A stretch of DNA of 64,000 bases from Otatea glauca (lineage: Eukaryota > Streptophyta > Magnoliopsida > Poales > Poaceae): the NCBI GenBank assembly GCA_036346275.1, contig CM070711.1:69191782-69255781 (forward strand), in the 5' to 3' direction. The stretch's first letter is position 1. Every line of letters starts with the position of its first letter. Positions 1 through 11,800 of the stretch are shown here, in pieces. The position numbers and the translations under genes are program-made. The notes under the pieces are model-generated. The model had not been told where the DNA came from. It was given only the letters and a program-made list of their open reading frames with translations, and did no database searches.

Positions 1-119
1 GAGGACGGTCAACAACTGGGTCTACCAACTCAAAGCGCCAGTCGTCATCTACAACCTAGTGAGCCATACCTGCAAATTACAGAAAGGAAAGTTATATAGA
101 GAGAACTATATAAGCATCA

Positions 120-570
120 GAACAATACATTAAAACAGGTTACAACGCACATTACATCATGAAATAAATACACAAGCATTAGAACAATACATCAAACCAA
201 ACGCGTACAAATAAATACACAAGCATCAGAACAATACATCGAACCAAATGCGTACAAATAAATACACAAGCATTAGAACAATGCATCGAACCAAATGCGT
301 ACAAATAAGTACACAAGCATCCACAAAATATAATCAAACAGATTACAACGCACACTACACTAGCAAAATATATTAAAACAGGTTACAACGCACATTACAT
401 CATCAAATTATATTAAAACAGATTACAACGCACACTACATCAACAAAATATATTAAAACATGTTACAACGCACATTACATCATCAAATTATATTAAAACA
501 GATTACAACACACATTACATCATCAAATTATATTAAAACAGATTACAACGCACATTACATGAACAAAATA
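120..570. repeat. AT-rich minisatellite, two interleaved units
   Basis: One unit of about 53 bp (ACACAAGCATCAGAACAATA followed by a CAAACGCGTACAAATAA-like part) repeats three to four times at about 170-320. A second unit of about 40-55 bp (TTAAAACAGATTACAACGCA then CATTACATCATCAAATTAT) repeats about seven times up to 570. The array lies just past the C-terminal end of the MULE transposase, so it is probably element-internal 3' DNA. Bases 1-120 show nothing recognisable. Confidence 0.75.
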
Positions 571-3335
571 TTAATTTGACATATAGCATCTAATAGTTCA
601 AATAGCTTCTCCGGTAGTCCGATGACGCGCCCACCACGCCTTGCGAGCAGCGATCCTTCCCCCGCCATCGGGTTGCCATCTCCTCCTTCATCCTCTTCGT
701 TATGTGGCTGGTAGTTCTTGAACGTGTGACCTGTTCGCTTGCACAACGAATATTTCTTCACGCACTTACCAGTTTCGGACTCATCCATGTCATTCCTGAT
801 ACGCCTTGTTTTGCGACGGCCTCCTTTGTATGATCTTGCATCAAAGTCAGGGACCCATAACCTTTCATCGACACTGGGGGTTGTGGTGAAAGAACCGACA
901 ACACCATAACCATCTGACTCCTCGCCCTAGGTTGCCATCACCTTTTCTTTGTAAAATATTGAGATAGATATGTACCGGTCGCATTCCAAATAATGTACAT
1001 ACAGCTATCACATGAGAACATGGCCTATACAGCAGGAGGGTTTGTTACACGAGCATTGACATTCACTGTGTAGATGCACTCTTGGGTGATAACCTTCGGT
1101 TTGTTCCCACGTCCTTTATCCTGCATATCACCTCGAGCGCGGTGTTCGTGAACCTACTTTGATAGCTTTATGTTTGCCCGCCTTCTTACTCTTCTCATCC
1201 ATGTATTTACTTATCATGCTTGAGTACAAAGCATTCTCATCTCTCATTACTACTTGACTTTATGCCTATCCACAAAATACTTGGTTGTACCCATGGCCTC
1301 CTCAATAATTCCTACCAACGGGAGACAGCTCATCCCTCTCATTACCCAATTGTACACCTCCGCCAAGTTGGTCGTCATGACACCATATCTAGCACCATGT
1401 GTGTCATGTAACAATGACCACTTCTCTTTGGGCTCGTGCTTTATCGGTCAGAAACATTTGGTCGGCCTTTGCCTTCGGCGACGACTCGTCGCCTCATCTT
1501 CTGTTGCGGAGGAATAAAGGCTCTACACGCTCTGTGTTACATCGCTAGTAGTCTCTTTGTGTTTTTGTTAGCTCATCAAGATTCTTCCAAAAGTACGGAA
1601 CTTGCTATCTTGGTTACCTTACATAGCCTCTTGAACATGTTCATCGGTTCCTTGTTCTTGAATTGCTTACTGAGTTCGCGCCCAAATGCCTCATGCACCA
1701 TCGGCTCTGCAAGTCGACCCAGAAATGGCTCCTCTCCCTGTTTGCAAGCATGCGATGGCACTAAGCACACCAAATGCACGTCATGCGGTATGCACACATG
1801 TTGGCGAGTCTTCACCACCCCGATCTTCAAGTTTCGCGGAACCACACCAACTCTCATAGTTCTCGCTTTCCACAAAGGCAAAGGCGACAATCTGGTTGTT
1901 CGCGTCGACGCCCACAAATCATTATTTGTCCTTTGTATTTCCCGGTTAGGAATGTGCCGTCCACACACGACAATGGACGGCAGTGATAGAATGCCCTAAT
2001 GCAAGCTCCGAATGTGAAGAAAACTCTCTTCAGATGCCTCTTGTTCGGCCACTTCCTTGACGACGATCCGATAATCATAAAAAGTACCGAGATTTCTTCC
2101 TTGAATGCAAGCGAGCGGTCTTGGGCAGATTATGGTACGAGTCTTCAAATTTCCCAAATCTCATTTCCAAGGCCTTACGCTTCGCCCTTCATGCCTTCCG
2201 TAGCTAATTGTGTCTTGAAATCATTCTCAATTGCTCGAGATAATAGCACGGGCTCAAAATTCAGTTCTCAATTATCTCTGGGTACATGACACTCGCGATA
2301 TACGGGGCAGACGAGTTCTGTGAGCCACGGGGTTTCCTCGGTCATACAACTATGTTGTTCAACCTTCGAACAAAGCCAATGGGTGCCCCATTTGGGCTTG
2401 TACGCGTGCACTCTCCAGGGGCACCCTTGCATCTCGCACACCACGTCGTAGCAGGTTGGGGTGGACTTCTTAACCCTAAAAGTTCTTCTTAGTGATAAGG
2501 CCCAATCTTTGATAGCATCCCCTTTGCCTCTTTTGTAGGGTACATCTTTGTTAGGTCTCACCTCATTGTCGCTATACTGCCAAGGTGTATCATTGCCTTC
2601 ATTTACAACCAGGTTATTAAATTGATGCGTGCTCCAATCTGCTGGCACAAGCGGCTCAACATCTTCATCTTCCTCATCCGAGTTATCATCGTCTTCCATT
2701 TCTACTTGTTCATATTCAAGGTCTTCCTCTTCCATCTGTGCTATTACTTCCTCAATTTCCTCACCTTCGTCTACTTGCCCCCGAGCATCTTGCCCAATGT
2801 TTTCATCATCCTCCCCAATCTCAACTTGCTCACGACTCTGGTAGACGATATCCTCATTGCAACCCTGAACATGCGGCTCCCGGCTAGAGTCTCCAATTTC
2901 AGTGTCACCAAAAGTGAACTCATTTTGAGGATCACTACACTCACCGGCGTCCAACGGCTGCTGCGGGGCAACAACCCTTTCATACGCTTGCACTAAAAGC
3001 ACCCGACACCATCCACGTTGCTCCGCCCCCCTCACATATGACCTCCAAGCTGCAGTTCCCTTCAGCTCAACTAACTCCCAATAAACAGGATCATCTCGCA
3101 TGGTGCAAAGGCAAGATAACTTCAGCTGGCACTTCTCTTGTTCCATTCGAAACGTATAATACAACCAATTCAACACAGCAGCAAATGTACGCTCTTCGAC
3201 CCTAATTAAACTTCTATCCACATACTGAAAGTTACTCAGATCCGCACCCTCCGAACCATACATGACAACCCCTTCTCCATAAAAGATTCTAAAAGGAACT
3301 CGTTCTGACATATCTGTGAACCTATTCATTAACAC
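555..3335 (-). pseudogene. Mutator-like (MULE/MuDR) transposase, decayed
   Basis: Minus-strand remains of a MuDR-type transposase. The longest open stretch (3335 to 2268, 355 aa) holds an N-terminal region, a very acidic Glu/Asp-rich linker, and the MuDR DNA-binding segment (CYDVVCEMQGCPWRVHAY then HWLCSKVEQHSC), which is a Cys/His zinc-binding pattern. Further down and in other frames come the DDE core entry (CRPLSCVDGTFLTGKYKG near 2020-1950), a VDANNQIVAFAF-like stretch, and a LPLVGIIEE-like segment typical of MULE transposases. A terminal zinc-knuckle-like KRTGH motif lies at 788-720. Stops and frameshifts separate these parts, so no full protein can be made. The family normally encodes about 700-900 aa, and the span here fits one unspliced copy. 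The terminal inverted repeats were not resolved. Confidence 0.85.
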
Positions 3336-3717
3336 ACGAATTGATTACTCTTCGTAAAAAGTACTATATCTATTTGCTACAAAAAATGATACGTATGTAT
3401 ATCTATAATCGGAGAAATATATATCTATCTACATTCAAAAAAATATACATCTCTGTACTTCTATTCCTAAAAAGCATATACATTCCTACAAATATCATTA
3501 CTTGGAAACCAAGTGTGCCTATTTCGGATGCAAAAAACTATGCGAAAAATATGTACATTACTAAAAATATTCATCTCTGTACTTGTATTTCTCAAAAACA
3601 TCTACAGCCCTAACAATATATATATGTGCACTTCTACATGTAAAAAACATATATATCTAAATATATCTCTAAAAAACGTAACAACATATTATTATTCGTA
3701 AAAACAACCCTATAACT
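3336..3717. other. AT-rich upstream region of the MULE
   Basis: About 380 bp of AT-rich DNA with recurring ATATATCTATC/TACATTC-like words and no coding signal. It lies directly 5' of the minus-strand MULE start and could be its promoter or 5' leader. No clear TATA box could be chosen because the composition is too AT-rich. Confidence 0.4.
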
Positions 3718-4160
3718 AGATCTAACCCTAACCCTAAACCCTAAACCATAATTAAACCACGGAAATAACTACATGTAACCCTAACCCTAAACCCTAAACA
3801 AATTAAACCGCGAAAATAACTAAATCTAATCCTAACCATAAACCCTAAACAAAACATACCGCGGAAATAACTACATCTAACCCTAACCCTAAACCTTAAA
3901 CAAATTAAACCGCCGAAATAACTACATCTAATCCTAACCATAGACCCTAAACAAAACATACCGCGAAAATAACTACATCTAACCCTAACCCTAAACCTAA
4001 TTAAACCGCGGAAATAACTACATCTAACCCTAAACCCTAATTTATCCGCGGAAATAACTACATCTAACCCTAACCCTAAACAAATTAAACCACGGAAATA
4101 ACTAAATAAAACCTTAACCCTAAACACTAAATAAATTAAAACACAAAAATAACTGTAAAA
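3718..4160. repeat. Telomere-like CCCTAA tandem repeat
   Basis: About nine units of roughly 40-55 bp. Each contains GGAAATAACTACATC followed by one to three CCCTAA/CCCTAAA words and an AAATTAAACCGCG spacer. CCCTAAA is the plant telomere repeat word, but here it is a part of a longer unit, so this is an interstitial minisatellite and not a telomere. It sits between the MULE 5' side and a GC-rich terminal block. Confidence 0.85.
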
Positions 4161-4289
4161 AAATACCTGCGTGCAGCCGCTGCGCTTCCTCCCTTTCTTT
4201 TCTTCTTCTCCTTCTACCTTCTCTTTTCTTTCTTCTTTCTCCCTCTTCTTCTCTTTTTCCCTCACTTTCTTCCTTCGGTCGATCGAGCC

Positions 4290-4535
4290 AGCTTTTAAAG
4301 AGGTCAAGTCGCCCTCTGGTTGGGCGACATCAGACCGCGCGCACGCATGTCGCCCAACCAGACATCGATTTTCTTGATGTCGCCGTTTGGGAGGGCGAGT
4401 TGCCTCGAGTCGACCGTTGGGAGGGCGACTTGCCTCGAGTCGCCCGTTGGGAGGGCGACAACGTCTTGCGTTGTCGGCCCAGTGAGCTACAGCCACGTGT
4501 CGCCCAACCAACGGGCGAGTGTGGTATAGTTTTGC
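4290..4535. repeat. GC-rich inverted/direct GTTGGGCGAC motifs, probable element terminus
   Basis: The words GTTGGGAGGGCGAC, GTTGGGCGACAT and TGTCGCCCAACCA recur in both orientations over about 240 bp, so the strand can fold on itself. A pyrimidine-rich C/T tract (4170-4275) precedes it. The position, at the far 5' side of the minus-strand MULE, suggests the terminal region of that element. A 9-bp target duplication was not found. Confidence 0.45.
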
Positions 4536-4999
4536 AAAAAAAATCGTGATATATTTTTGCAATTCGAATTATAAAATATATAATTTAAAAAATCATTAAA
4601 TGAGCATGCTGTGCCAGTTCGGTTTTTCGCGGGTCTAACGAGACGAGTAAAAAATTCAAAAAAACAGAAAAAAAAAATTAGAAAAATAGAAAAAATATGA
4701 AAAAATCAGTAAAATAAGAAAAAAATCAGAAAAAATTAGAATAACTAGAAAAACTCGAAGTATGTAGATTTTTTTAAAATATACACAAATTAAGAAAAAG
4801 CTAAAATATGAGATAAATTCTAGAATGAGACAAATAATTTGAATCAAATGATGAGCTTTATTGATGTTTGGCTGCCTCATTAAAAACTTTGCCAAGTAAA
4901 AACTCAACAGGAGAAAACCTTGGCAAAGAAAAAAGAGTACAGCCTATAGTTCAGTGATATAAGAAAAAAGTGAAGATTACAATTATTCTTCCTCATCAT

Positions 5000-7074
5000 C
5001 TAGATAAAGATTTTCAAACGTCTCCGCTAACTTAGCATTGTTCTGCAGTATGTTGAGCTCGTTGATCCGCTTGTTCACAATCTTTCACAGTGAGAAGTAC
5101 TTCCATCATCTCACTTGTCAGATTTGTTCTTCTCTCATCGATTATTCTTCCGGATAGACTGCAAGCAGACTCGGAAGAAACCGTGGAGACAAGAACTGTT
5201 AACACATCTCGTGCTAATATGGAAAGCATCGGATATGTTATCTTGTGCTCGTACCACCACTGCAAAATGTTGAAGTCCTCCTCTTGCTGCTCTTGGTAGT
5301 TGACAGTGTCGCTGTTGAGATAGGCTAGTAGCTCCCCACTACTTGATGTGTCCGAACTTGTCGTTGTTGTAGTCGAACTCCTTGAGGAAGAGCCACCTGC
5401 ATCCTATATCTTCCCCACGCAGTTTTCTTCTTACCTGCTGTGGGTGCTGGTGGAGGTCGCTGCATGCGAACTCCAGCAAACTTCCGATCATATTTATCAT
5501 AAACTTGAGATAAGTTGCACGGACATTTGAAAAATAACTAAAATAATCAGTACCTACCGTATCACTTAGAAGTGAGAGAACAATAGAGAATCCTCAAACT
5601 TTAGCTCTAGAATCTAAAATAAATGCAAATGCATATAACATAGGAATTTCTTGCTAATATTTCAAAACTTTAGTTTTCATAGCGTAAACAACTTCATGCA
5701 AGATATTATCATTTTCGTGGCTCTTTAAGTGGGTAGCAATTTCTAAAATATGATGAACAATTAAAGGAGAGGTTGCATAATAAACTCCAGATAAAGCAAC
5801 AGTGGATTCAAAAAAAAGTTCTAAAAATCACAGCAAGTATTTAGCAATATACTAATGTTGCTCTGTGAGTAGCGGTTGACACCATCCCGTGTACGACAGT
5901 GCGTGTTAATAAAAATAGAAAATGTGCTCTCATATGGTACGAGAGACTTAAGCATCAAGTAAGTAGAGTTTCATCTAACAGGCATATCCAAACCAAACTT
6001 ATGTGGATGCACACCCATTGCAATAAATAAGTTTTATATGATGCTACTCGTTGATTAGAATTATTTGAGAAAGATATTGCAGTGCGAAAAGGTTCAAGAT
6101 ACCGATCTAACCTCTTCAAACCAGATTTAACTATAAGATTAATAATATGGCAAGCACAACGCTGATGTAATAAGAAAGATTCAGCATACGAATTGAAAAG
6201 AGGAGTAAGAATGTTCATGGTAGAAGTATTTGCTGAAGCATTATCTAATGTTATTGCAAAAATCTTATCACTAAGGCCAAAATCTTCCACAACTTGTACA
6301 ATACAATCAACAATATTTTCACCGGTGTGTGCTACATCAATTAATTTAAATCCTATGATTCTCTTTTCTAGTTGCCAATCATCGTTTACATAATGAGCAA
6401 CTACACTAAGGTAATCCTCTTTAGCTCTACCACTCCATATATCAGATGTCAAAGACACAAAAAATGCATGTACTAAATTTTTCTTTTAGATTATTGCGAT
6501 AATTATTATAATATTTAATCAAATCTCTAGTTGTTGTCTGTCTAAAAACTATAGAAAACCTAGGATTACGAGCGGTCCTAATATAGTTTTCAAACGCAGT
6601 TGACTCACCAAATTTTAAAGGAAGATCTTGAGAAGCGATTAAACGACAAAGAGATTCACGAGCTACCTCAGGATTGTAGTCTCAGTTACATACCGTACCG
6701 TCGAGGTTGTACTGCAACTGCGTCTATCTCAAAGCCATTCCCGCTTTTTTTCTACAGCTCTCAGCATGCCTATTCAAGTGCCCCTTTCCACCTGAAGATT
6801 TTGCAGTTAATTTGTTCTTACAATATTTACAAATAGCATACCTGCTCTGGACGCCGTCTGATGTTTCAAAAATATGCTCAAAATCTTCCCAGACTCCCGA
6901 TGTATTGCGTCTTGATCTTTTCGCCCCGGTGCTTGCCGACGCTGTAGCACTTGTAGAGCCTGAGGATGGCACAGCTCCAGTAGATTCTTACGCTTCATAG
7001 GATGTAGCAAGCAGCTCCTCGGGTGAAATCCCAAAATTAGAAGCTAGGAAAGACGAAAAGTCCCCGTGCTCCAT
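5000..7074 (-). pseudogene. hAT transposase, copy 1
   Basis: The start is placed at the ATG at 7074, before an MEHGDFSSFLASNF-like N-terminus; an in-frame TAA follows at about codon 29. The next open frame (6972-6724) is a BED zinc finger: W-x2-F, then CKYC, then H-x3-H-x4-C spacing (GHLNRHAESC). The middle (6458-5955) is the RNase-H-like hAT core with SDIWSGRAKEDYLSVVAHY, then LDNASANT and HQRCACHIINLIVKSGL. The C-terminus (5265-5032) is the hAT dimerisation domain with the hallmark STVSSESACSLSGRIIDERR. Family proteins are about 650-700 aa and all main parts are in order, but stops and indels break the frame. Copy 2 (9.4-11.5 kb) is a close relative. Confidence 0.85.
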
Positions 7075-7229
7075 AAAGCAAACTGCAAGAAATAATTACG
7101 CTATTAGTACTAAAATATGATTTAAAATACTAAAAATGAAAAATTAAATCACAATTATTATCATGATTTCTTAACAGAAGCCGGAAGGCGAATTTTAGAT
7201 TTTTGGATTTTTGGCAAAACTATTTTGAA

Positions 7230-7430
7230 TTTTGCCAAATTACCACCGGGAGCAAAAGAATTTCTACAAGAGAATGAATAGAAGAGAATGTAAGATTGCT
7301 TGTGTACAAATGAGGAGGGGGCAGCCACCTATTTATAGGGAAAAAATAAGATTTTGTTTGAATTTTTTCAGATTTTTTTTAAATTTTTTAATCCTCCAAT
7401 GGCTAAAAACGGCTATTTTTTCAAACTAAA
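7230..7430. other. 5' leader of hAT copy 1
   Basis: Between the transposase start and the GC-rich subterminal repeats. TATTTATAGGG at about 7330 reads CCCTATAAATA on the minus strand, a good TATA box about 255 bp upstream of the ATG at 7074. The same CCTATTTATAGGG stands in copy 2 at about 11,752, so the promoter is conserved between copies. Confidence 0.6.
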
Positions 7431-7657
7431 CGGGCTAGACGGGCCGTGCCGTGCTGTAACCGTGCCGAGCCACACCGGGTCGTGCCTTGCCTGCCGTGCT
7501 GGCCCATCGTGCAGCAGTGCCGACCCAAGCGCGGCACGAGCAAGTAGGCCATGCCGGCACGGCCCGTTTACGGCTGGGTTGTGCCGTGCTCGGGTCGGGC
7601 CAACAGTACCGTGCCTTGGGCCGGCCCGTTTGGCCATCTCTAGGTGGAACTTGCTAT

Positions 7658-8863
7658 TAGGGTACAAATTCAGCTTTTTCGTATAATCGGTTCGATTTAT
7701 TCGGTTCAAAATCTTTTCATTTTTTGAATTCTGAAAACCAAAATTCTCGGTTCAAATTCGAAAATCGAACCGAATTAACCGAAAAAATTTGGTTCGGTTT
7801 TTCGGTTCACCGAAAAAAAGTAGCCGGATTCAAATCAATAAACCACACATCCACTCTGCCTCACATGTTCACAGTCCTTGCACTTGAGCAAATCACCAGA
7901 AGCTTAGTAGCATAAGCTAAAAGATTTCACCTTTCAACAAACAGCTAAAAAAGTGCAGTCCTTGTAGTAGCACATTTTCCTAGCACATCACCATGGAGGA
8001 GCTACACCAAGTACCATTAAGGCCAAATCCCAGATGCTCAATTGTCCAAAAAGAAGATCCAAAGCTCCAAGATATCAACTTGCCACCTTTCCATAACACA
8101 AATAGGAACTACGGACAAAGGAAAAACTGCAAGTAGCTAAGCATTCAACAGAACAGGCCCAATCTATAGTCCTCTACTAGTGTTTCCTCACCAAGAGAAC
8201 TCCCTAGAGAAAACGATACCTATGCAAGAAAGTCCATTCAAGAAAGTAACAACACAAGGTGCATCAAGAACTAGCCGATGATATGACAGGGCGGTGTTCT
8301 TGGTGAGAGATGGATCAGACCTTGACACGGGTGGCCTCTGCCATGAAGCCGAGCGCCACCGAGAGGACGCTGTGGAAGCCAACAACCACGTGAGGGAGGA
8401 GACGCCGAGGGAGGAGGCCGTCGCAACTGCCATGAAGAGGAAAGAGGCTGCGGGCGAGATTGGCGACCGAATCTGGACGCGGAGAGAGAGCAGCAGTGAC
8501 CGGATCTGGATGCGAAGAGAGGCAACAGCAGGAGGAGGAGGCAGCTGAGGACTCGAGAAGTAGGCGGCGACCGAGGAGGAGGAGGTGGTGAGTCAATGAC
8601 CAAGGAGGAGGCGGCGGTCGAGGAGGACTGCGAGGAGGAGGAGGCGTGGAGAATGGTCGAATACCAGAAATCGAATGGATTGGAGATTACTTTTACTAGC
8701 CTACTAGGGGCATATACGGTAAATCGGTTTCTGGCTTCCAAAAACCGAATCGAAAACCGAATAAAACCAAAATAAGAACCGAACCGAAAAACAAAAACCA
8801 AAATATTCGATTAAATCATTTCGGTTCGGTTTTTCGGTTTCAGTTTAAAAATGCCCACCCCTA
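7658..8863. mobile_element. Non-autonomous hAT-like element with CGGTTCGG subterminal repeats
   Basis: Both sides are rich in CGGTTCGGTTTTTCGGTT-type words (7680-7815 and 8725-8845), in opposite orientation. The right end is AAATGCCCACCCCTA, which read inward starts TAGGGGTGGGCATTT, a typical plant hAT/MITE terminus. The left end is degraded (TAGGGTACAAATTC). The interior lacks a transposase. It holds low-complexity DNA and a GC-rich exon-like block at 8290-8660. It lies exactly between two hAT copies. Confidence 0.6.
8290..8600 (-). pseudogene. GC-rich captured gene fragment (unidentified)
   Basis: A GC-rich island in otherwise AT-rich terminal DNA. The minus strand reads openly from 8596 to 8315, with a Ser/Leu-rich start and the segment VGFHSVLSVALGFMAEATRV, followed at once by a plausible splice donor (AAG then GTCTGA). 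The last part looks like the end of a first exon of a small membrane protein. It loosely recalls the N-terminal membrane segment of DUF1218 family proteins, but this is a weak impression. A host exon carried by a non-autonomous element (Pack-type capture) would explain the composition. An alternative is plain low-complexity GGAGGA sequence. Confidence 0.3.
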
Positions 8864-8865
8864 CT

Positions 8866-11800
8866 CGCGATGGTGCAAAATGGTTGCCAAATGGACGGCT
8901 CGGCTATTAAATGGGTCGTGCCATGTCGGTCTACGGGATGAGGTCATGGCCCAAGCACGACCGGGTGATTGCCGAGCGATGCGTGTAAACCTGAGATACA
9001 AATGGGTTTGGCTATGCGAGCCCGCCACCGTTGGCTGTAAAATTCAAAAAAAGATCTGAAATTTTTTTATAAATATAGAAAAATAAAAAAATGCAGAAAA
9101 AAAATCAAGAATAATTAGAAAAACCGAAAGAAAGGTAATTTTTTTAAAAAAAATCTATGTAAATTAGTAAAATAAAAAATATGAAATAAAATTCTAAAAG
9201 GAGACAAATAATTAGAATTAAATAATGAGCTTTATTAATGTTTGGTTGCCTCGTTAAAAACTTTGCCAAGTAAAAACTCAACATAAGAATACCTCAACAA
9301 AGAAAAAAGAGTCTCAACAAAGAAAAAAGAGTACAACTTATAGCTCAGTGACATAGGAAAAAAAGTGAAGATTACAATGATTCTTCCTTACTATCTAGAT
9401 AAAGATTTTCAAACGTCATCGCCAGCTCAACATCTTCTATAGTGTGTTGAGCTTGTTGATCAGCTTGTTCCCAATCTTTCACAGCTTGTCAGATTTGTTC
9501 TTCTCTCCTCGATTATTCTTTCGGATAGACTAAAAGTAGACTCCAAAGAAATCGTGGAGACAGGAACTGTTAACACATCCTATGCTAGTATGGAAAGCAC
9601 CGAATATATTATCTTGTGCTCATGCCACCAATGCAAAACGTTGAAGTCCTCCTCTTGCTGCTCTTGGTACTTGATAATGTCATTGTTGAGATAGGCATCT
9701 AGCTCTCCACAACTTGTGTCCGTACTTTACATTGTTGTACTCGAACTCCTTGAGGTAGAGCCACCTGCACCCCATATCTTTTCACACGTAGTTTTCTTCT
9801 TACCTATTGTGGGTGCTAGTAGAGATCGCTGCATACGAACTCTAACAAAGTTCTTATTATACTTAGCATAAACTTGAGATAAGTTAACACAAACATTTGA
9901 AAAAATAACTAGAATAATCAGTACCCACCGCATCACTTGGAAGTGAGAGAACATTAGCAAATCCTTGAACTTTAGCTCTAGGATCTAAAATAAATGAAAA
10001 TGCATATAACATAGAAATTTCTTTCCAATATTTCAAAATTTTAGTTTTCATAGCATAAATAGATTCACGTAAAACATTATCATTTTTGTGGTTCCTTAAG
10101 TGGGTTGCAATTTCTTGAATATGATGCACAATTAAAGGAGAGGTTGAGTAATAAACTCCAGATAAAGCAACAGTAGAATCATAAAAAGTTTCAAAAATGA
10201 CAGCAAGTATTCAGCAACATACCAATGTTGTTCTGTGAGTAGCGATTGACCATCCTGGCTACGATAGTGCGTGTTAATAAAAACAGAAAATATGCTCTTA
10301 TAGGGTATGAGTGAATTAAGCATCAAGTAAATAGAGTTCCATCTAACAGGCATATCCAAACCAAACTTATGTGGTCGTACCTCCATTGCAATACAATAAG
10401 TATTATATGCTACTACTCGTTGATTAAAATTACCTGAGAAAGTTATTGCAGTGAGAAAAGGTTCAAAGTACTGGTCTAACCTCTTTAAACTAGATTTAAC
10501 TATAAGATTAATAATATGACAAAAACAATGCTGATGTAATAAAAAAGATTCGGTGTACAAATTAAAAAGTGGAGTAAGAATGGTCATTGCAAAAATGTTT
10601 GCTACAACATTATCTAATGTTATTGCAAAGATTTTATCTATGAGGCCAAAATCTTCCACAACTTTTATAATATAATCAGCAATAGTCTCACCAGTGTGTG
10701 CTACATCAATTGGAGTGCCCGTCAAGGGCGCTAGCGCATACCCCGGGGTGATCATCACCACCTGCACCTCACATCTCGGTTAATTTGAATCATACAATTC
10801 TCTTCTCTAGTTGCCGATCATTGTTTACATAATGAACAACTACACTAAGGTAATCCTCTTTAGCCCTACCACTCCATATTTCTGATGTCAAAGACACAAA
10901 AAAGTACAAATATTAAAGAGCTCTTTTAGCTTACTATGACAATTAATATAGTATTTAATCAGATCTCTAGTTGTTGTCTATCTAGAACTGTAGAAAACCT
11001 AGGATTATGAGTGATCCTAATATAGTTTTCAAATGCTGATGACTCACCAAAGTTTAAAGGTAGATATTGAGAAGTGATTAGATGACAAAGAGATTCATGA
11101 GCTGCCTCAAGATTGTAGTCCCAGTGACGTACCGTACCGTCAGGGTTGTACTGCAGCTGTGTTTGTATCAAAGCCACCCCCGTTTTTTTTACAACTCTCA
11201 CCATGTCTTTTCAAGTACCCTATTCCACCTGAAGATTCCGTAGTTAATTTGTGCTTATAATATTTACAAATAGCATACCATCTCTGAACGTCGTCTCATG
11301 TCTCGAAAATCTGCTCGAAATCTTCCCAGGCTCCCGATGTACTGTGTCTTGATCTTTTGCCTTGGTGCTTGTCGATGCAGTAGCAGTTGTAGAGCCTGAG
11401 GATGGTGCAGGTACTTCCTCTTCTTCAGCTTGATAGGATGCAAGAAGCTCCTTAGGTGAAATCTCGAGATCAAAAGATGGGAAGGACGCAAAATCCTGGT
11501 GCTTCATAAAGAATACTTCAAGAAATAATTACGCTATTATTACTTTTATCTCATTTAAAATAATAAGAACAATAAAAAATTAAATCGTTGTTCTTACATT
11601 GATTTCTTGATAGAAGTCGAAAGCCGAATTTCGGATTTTTGGATTTTTGGCAAAACTATTTTTGATTTTGCCAAATTATCACCAAGAGTAAGAGAATGCA
11701 GAGAAGAGATTGCAAGTTTACTGGTGGAGAAATGAGGAGGGGCTGCTACCCTATTTATAGGGGGAAATTGGGATTTTTTAGAATTATTTTAGATTTTTTT

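Larger units (their letters stand above)
4590..7642 (-). mobile_element. hAT element copy 1 (BED-finger transposase)
   Basis: About 3-kb hAT superfamily element on the minus strand. The 5' end (plus-strand right side) carries many GGGCCGTGCCGTGC-like subterminal words (7430-7635) and ends in GGCCCGTTTGGCCATCTCTA. Read from the element this begins TAGAGATGGCCAAACGGG, a form close to the TAGGGATGGCAAACGGG start seen in plant hAT elements. The left limit is inferred from where similarity to copy 2 begins (about 4590-4650). No matching 8-bp duplication was found, so that limit is approximate. Confidence 0.75.

Noticed and set aside
120..570. CRISPR-like array
   Set aside because: Eukaryotic AT-rich minisatellite without constant repeats and unique spacers; the same holds for the arrays at 37.6-39.2 kb.
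3718..4160. A telomere or chromosome end
   Set aside because: CCCTAAA words are interrupted by fixed unit sequence, and transposon DNA continues on both sides.
4171..4562. Minus-strand frame of 273 aa with repeated CSYFRGLICLG segments (3741-4562)
   Set aside because: It is a translation of the telomere-like minisatellite and a C/T-rich tract, not a protein.
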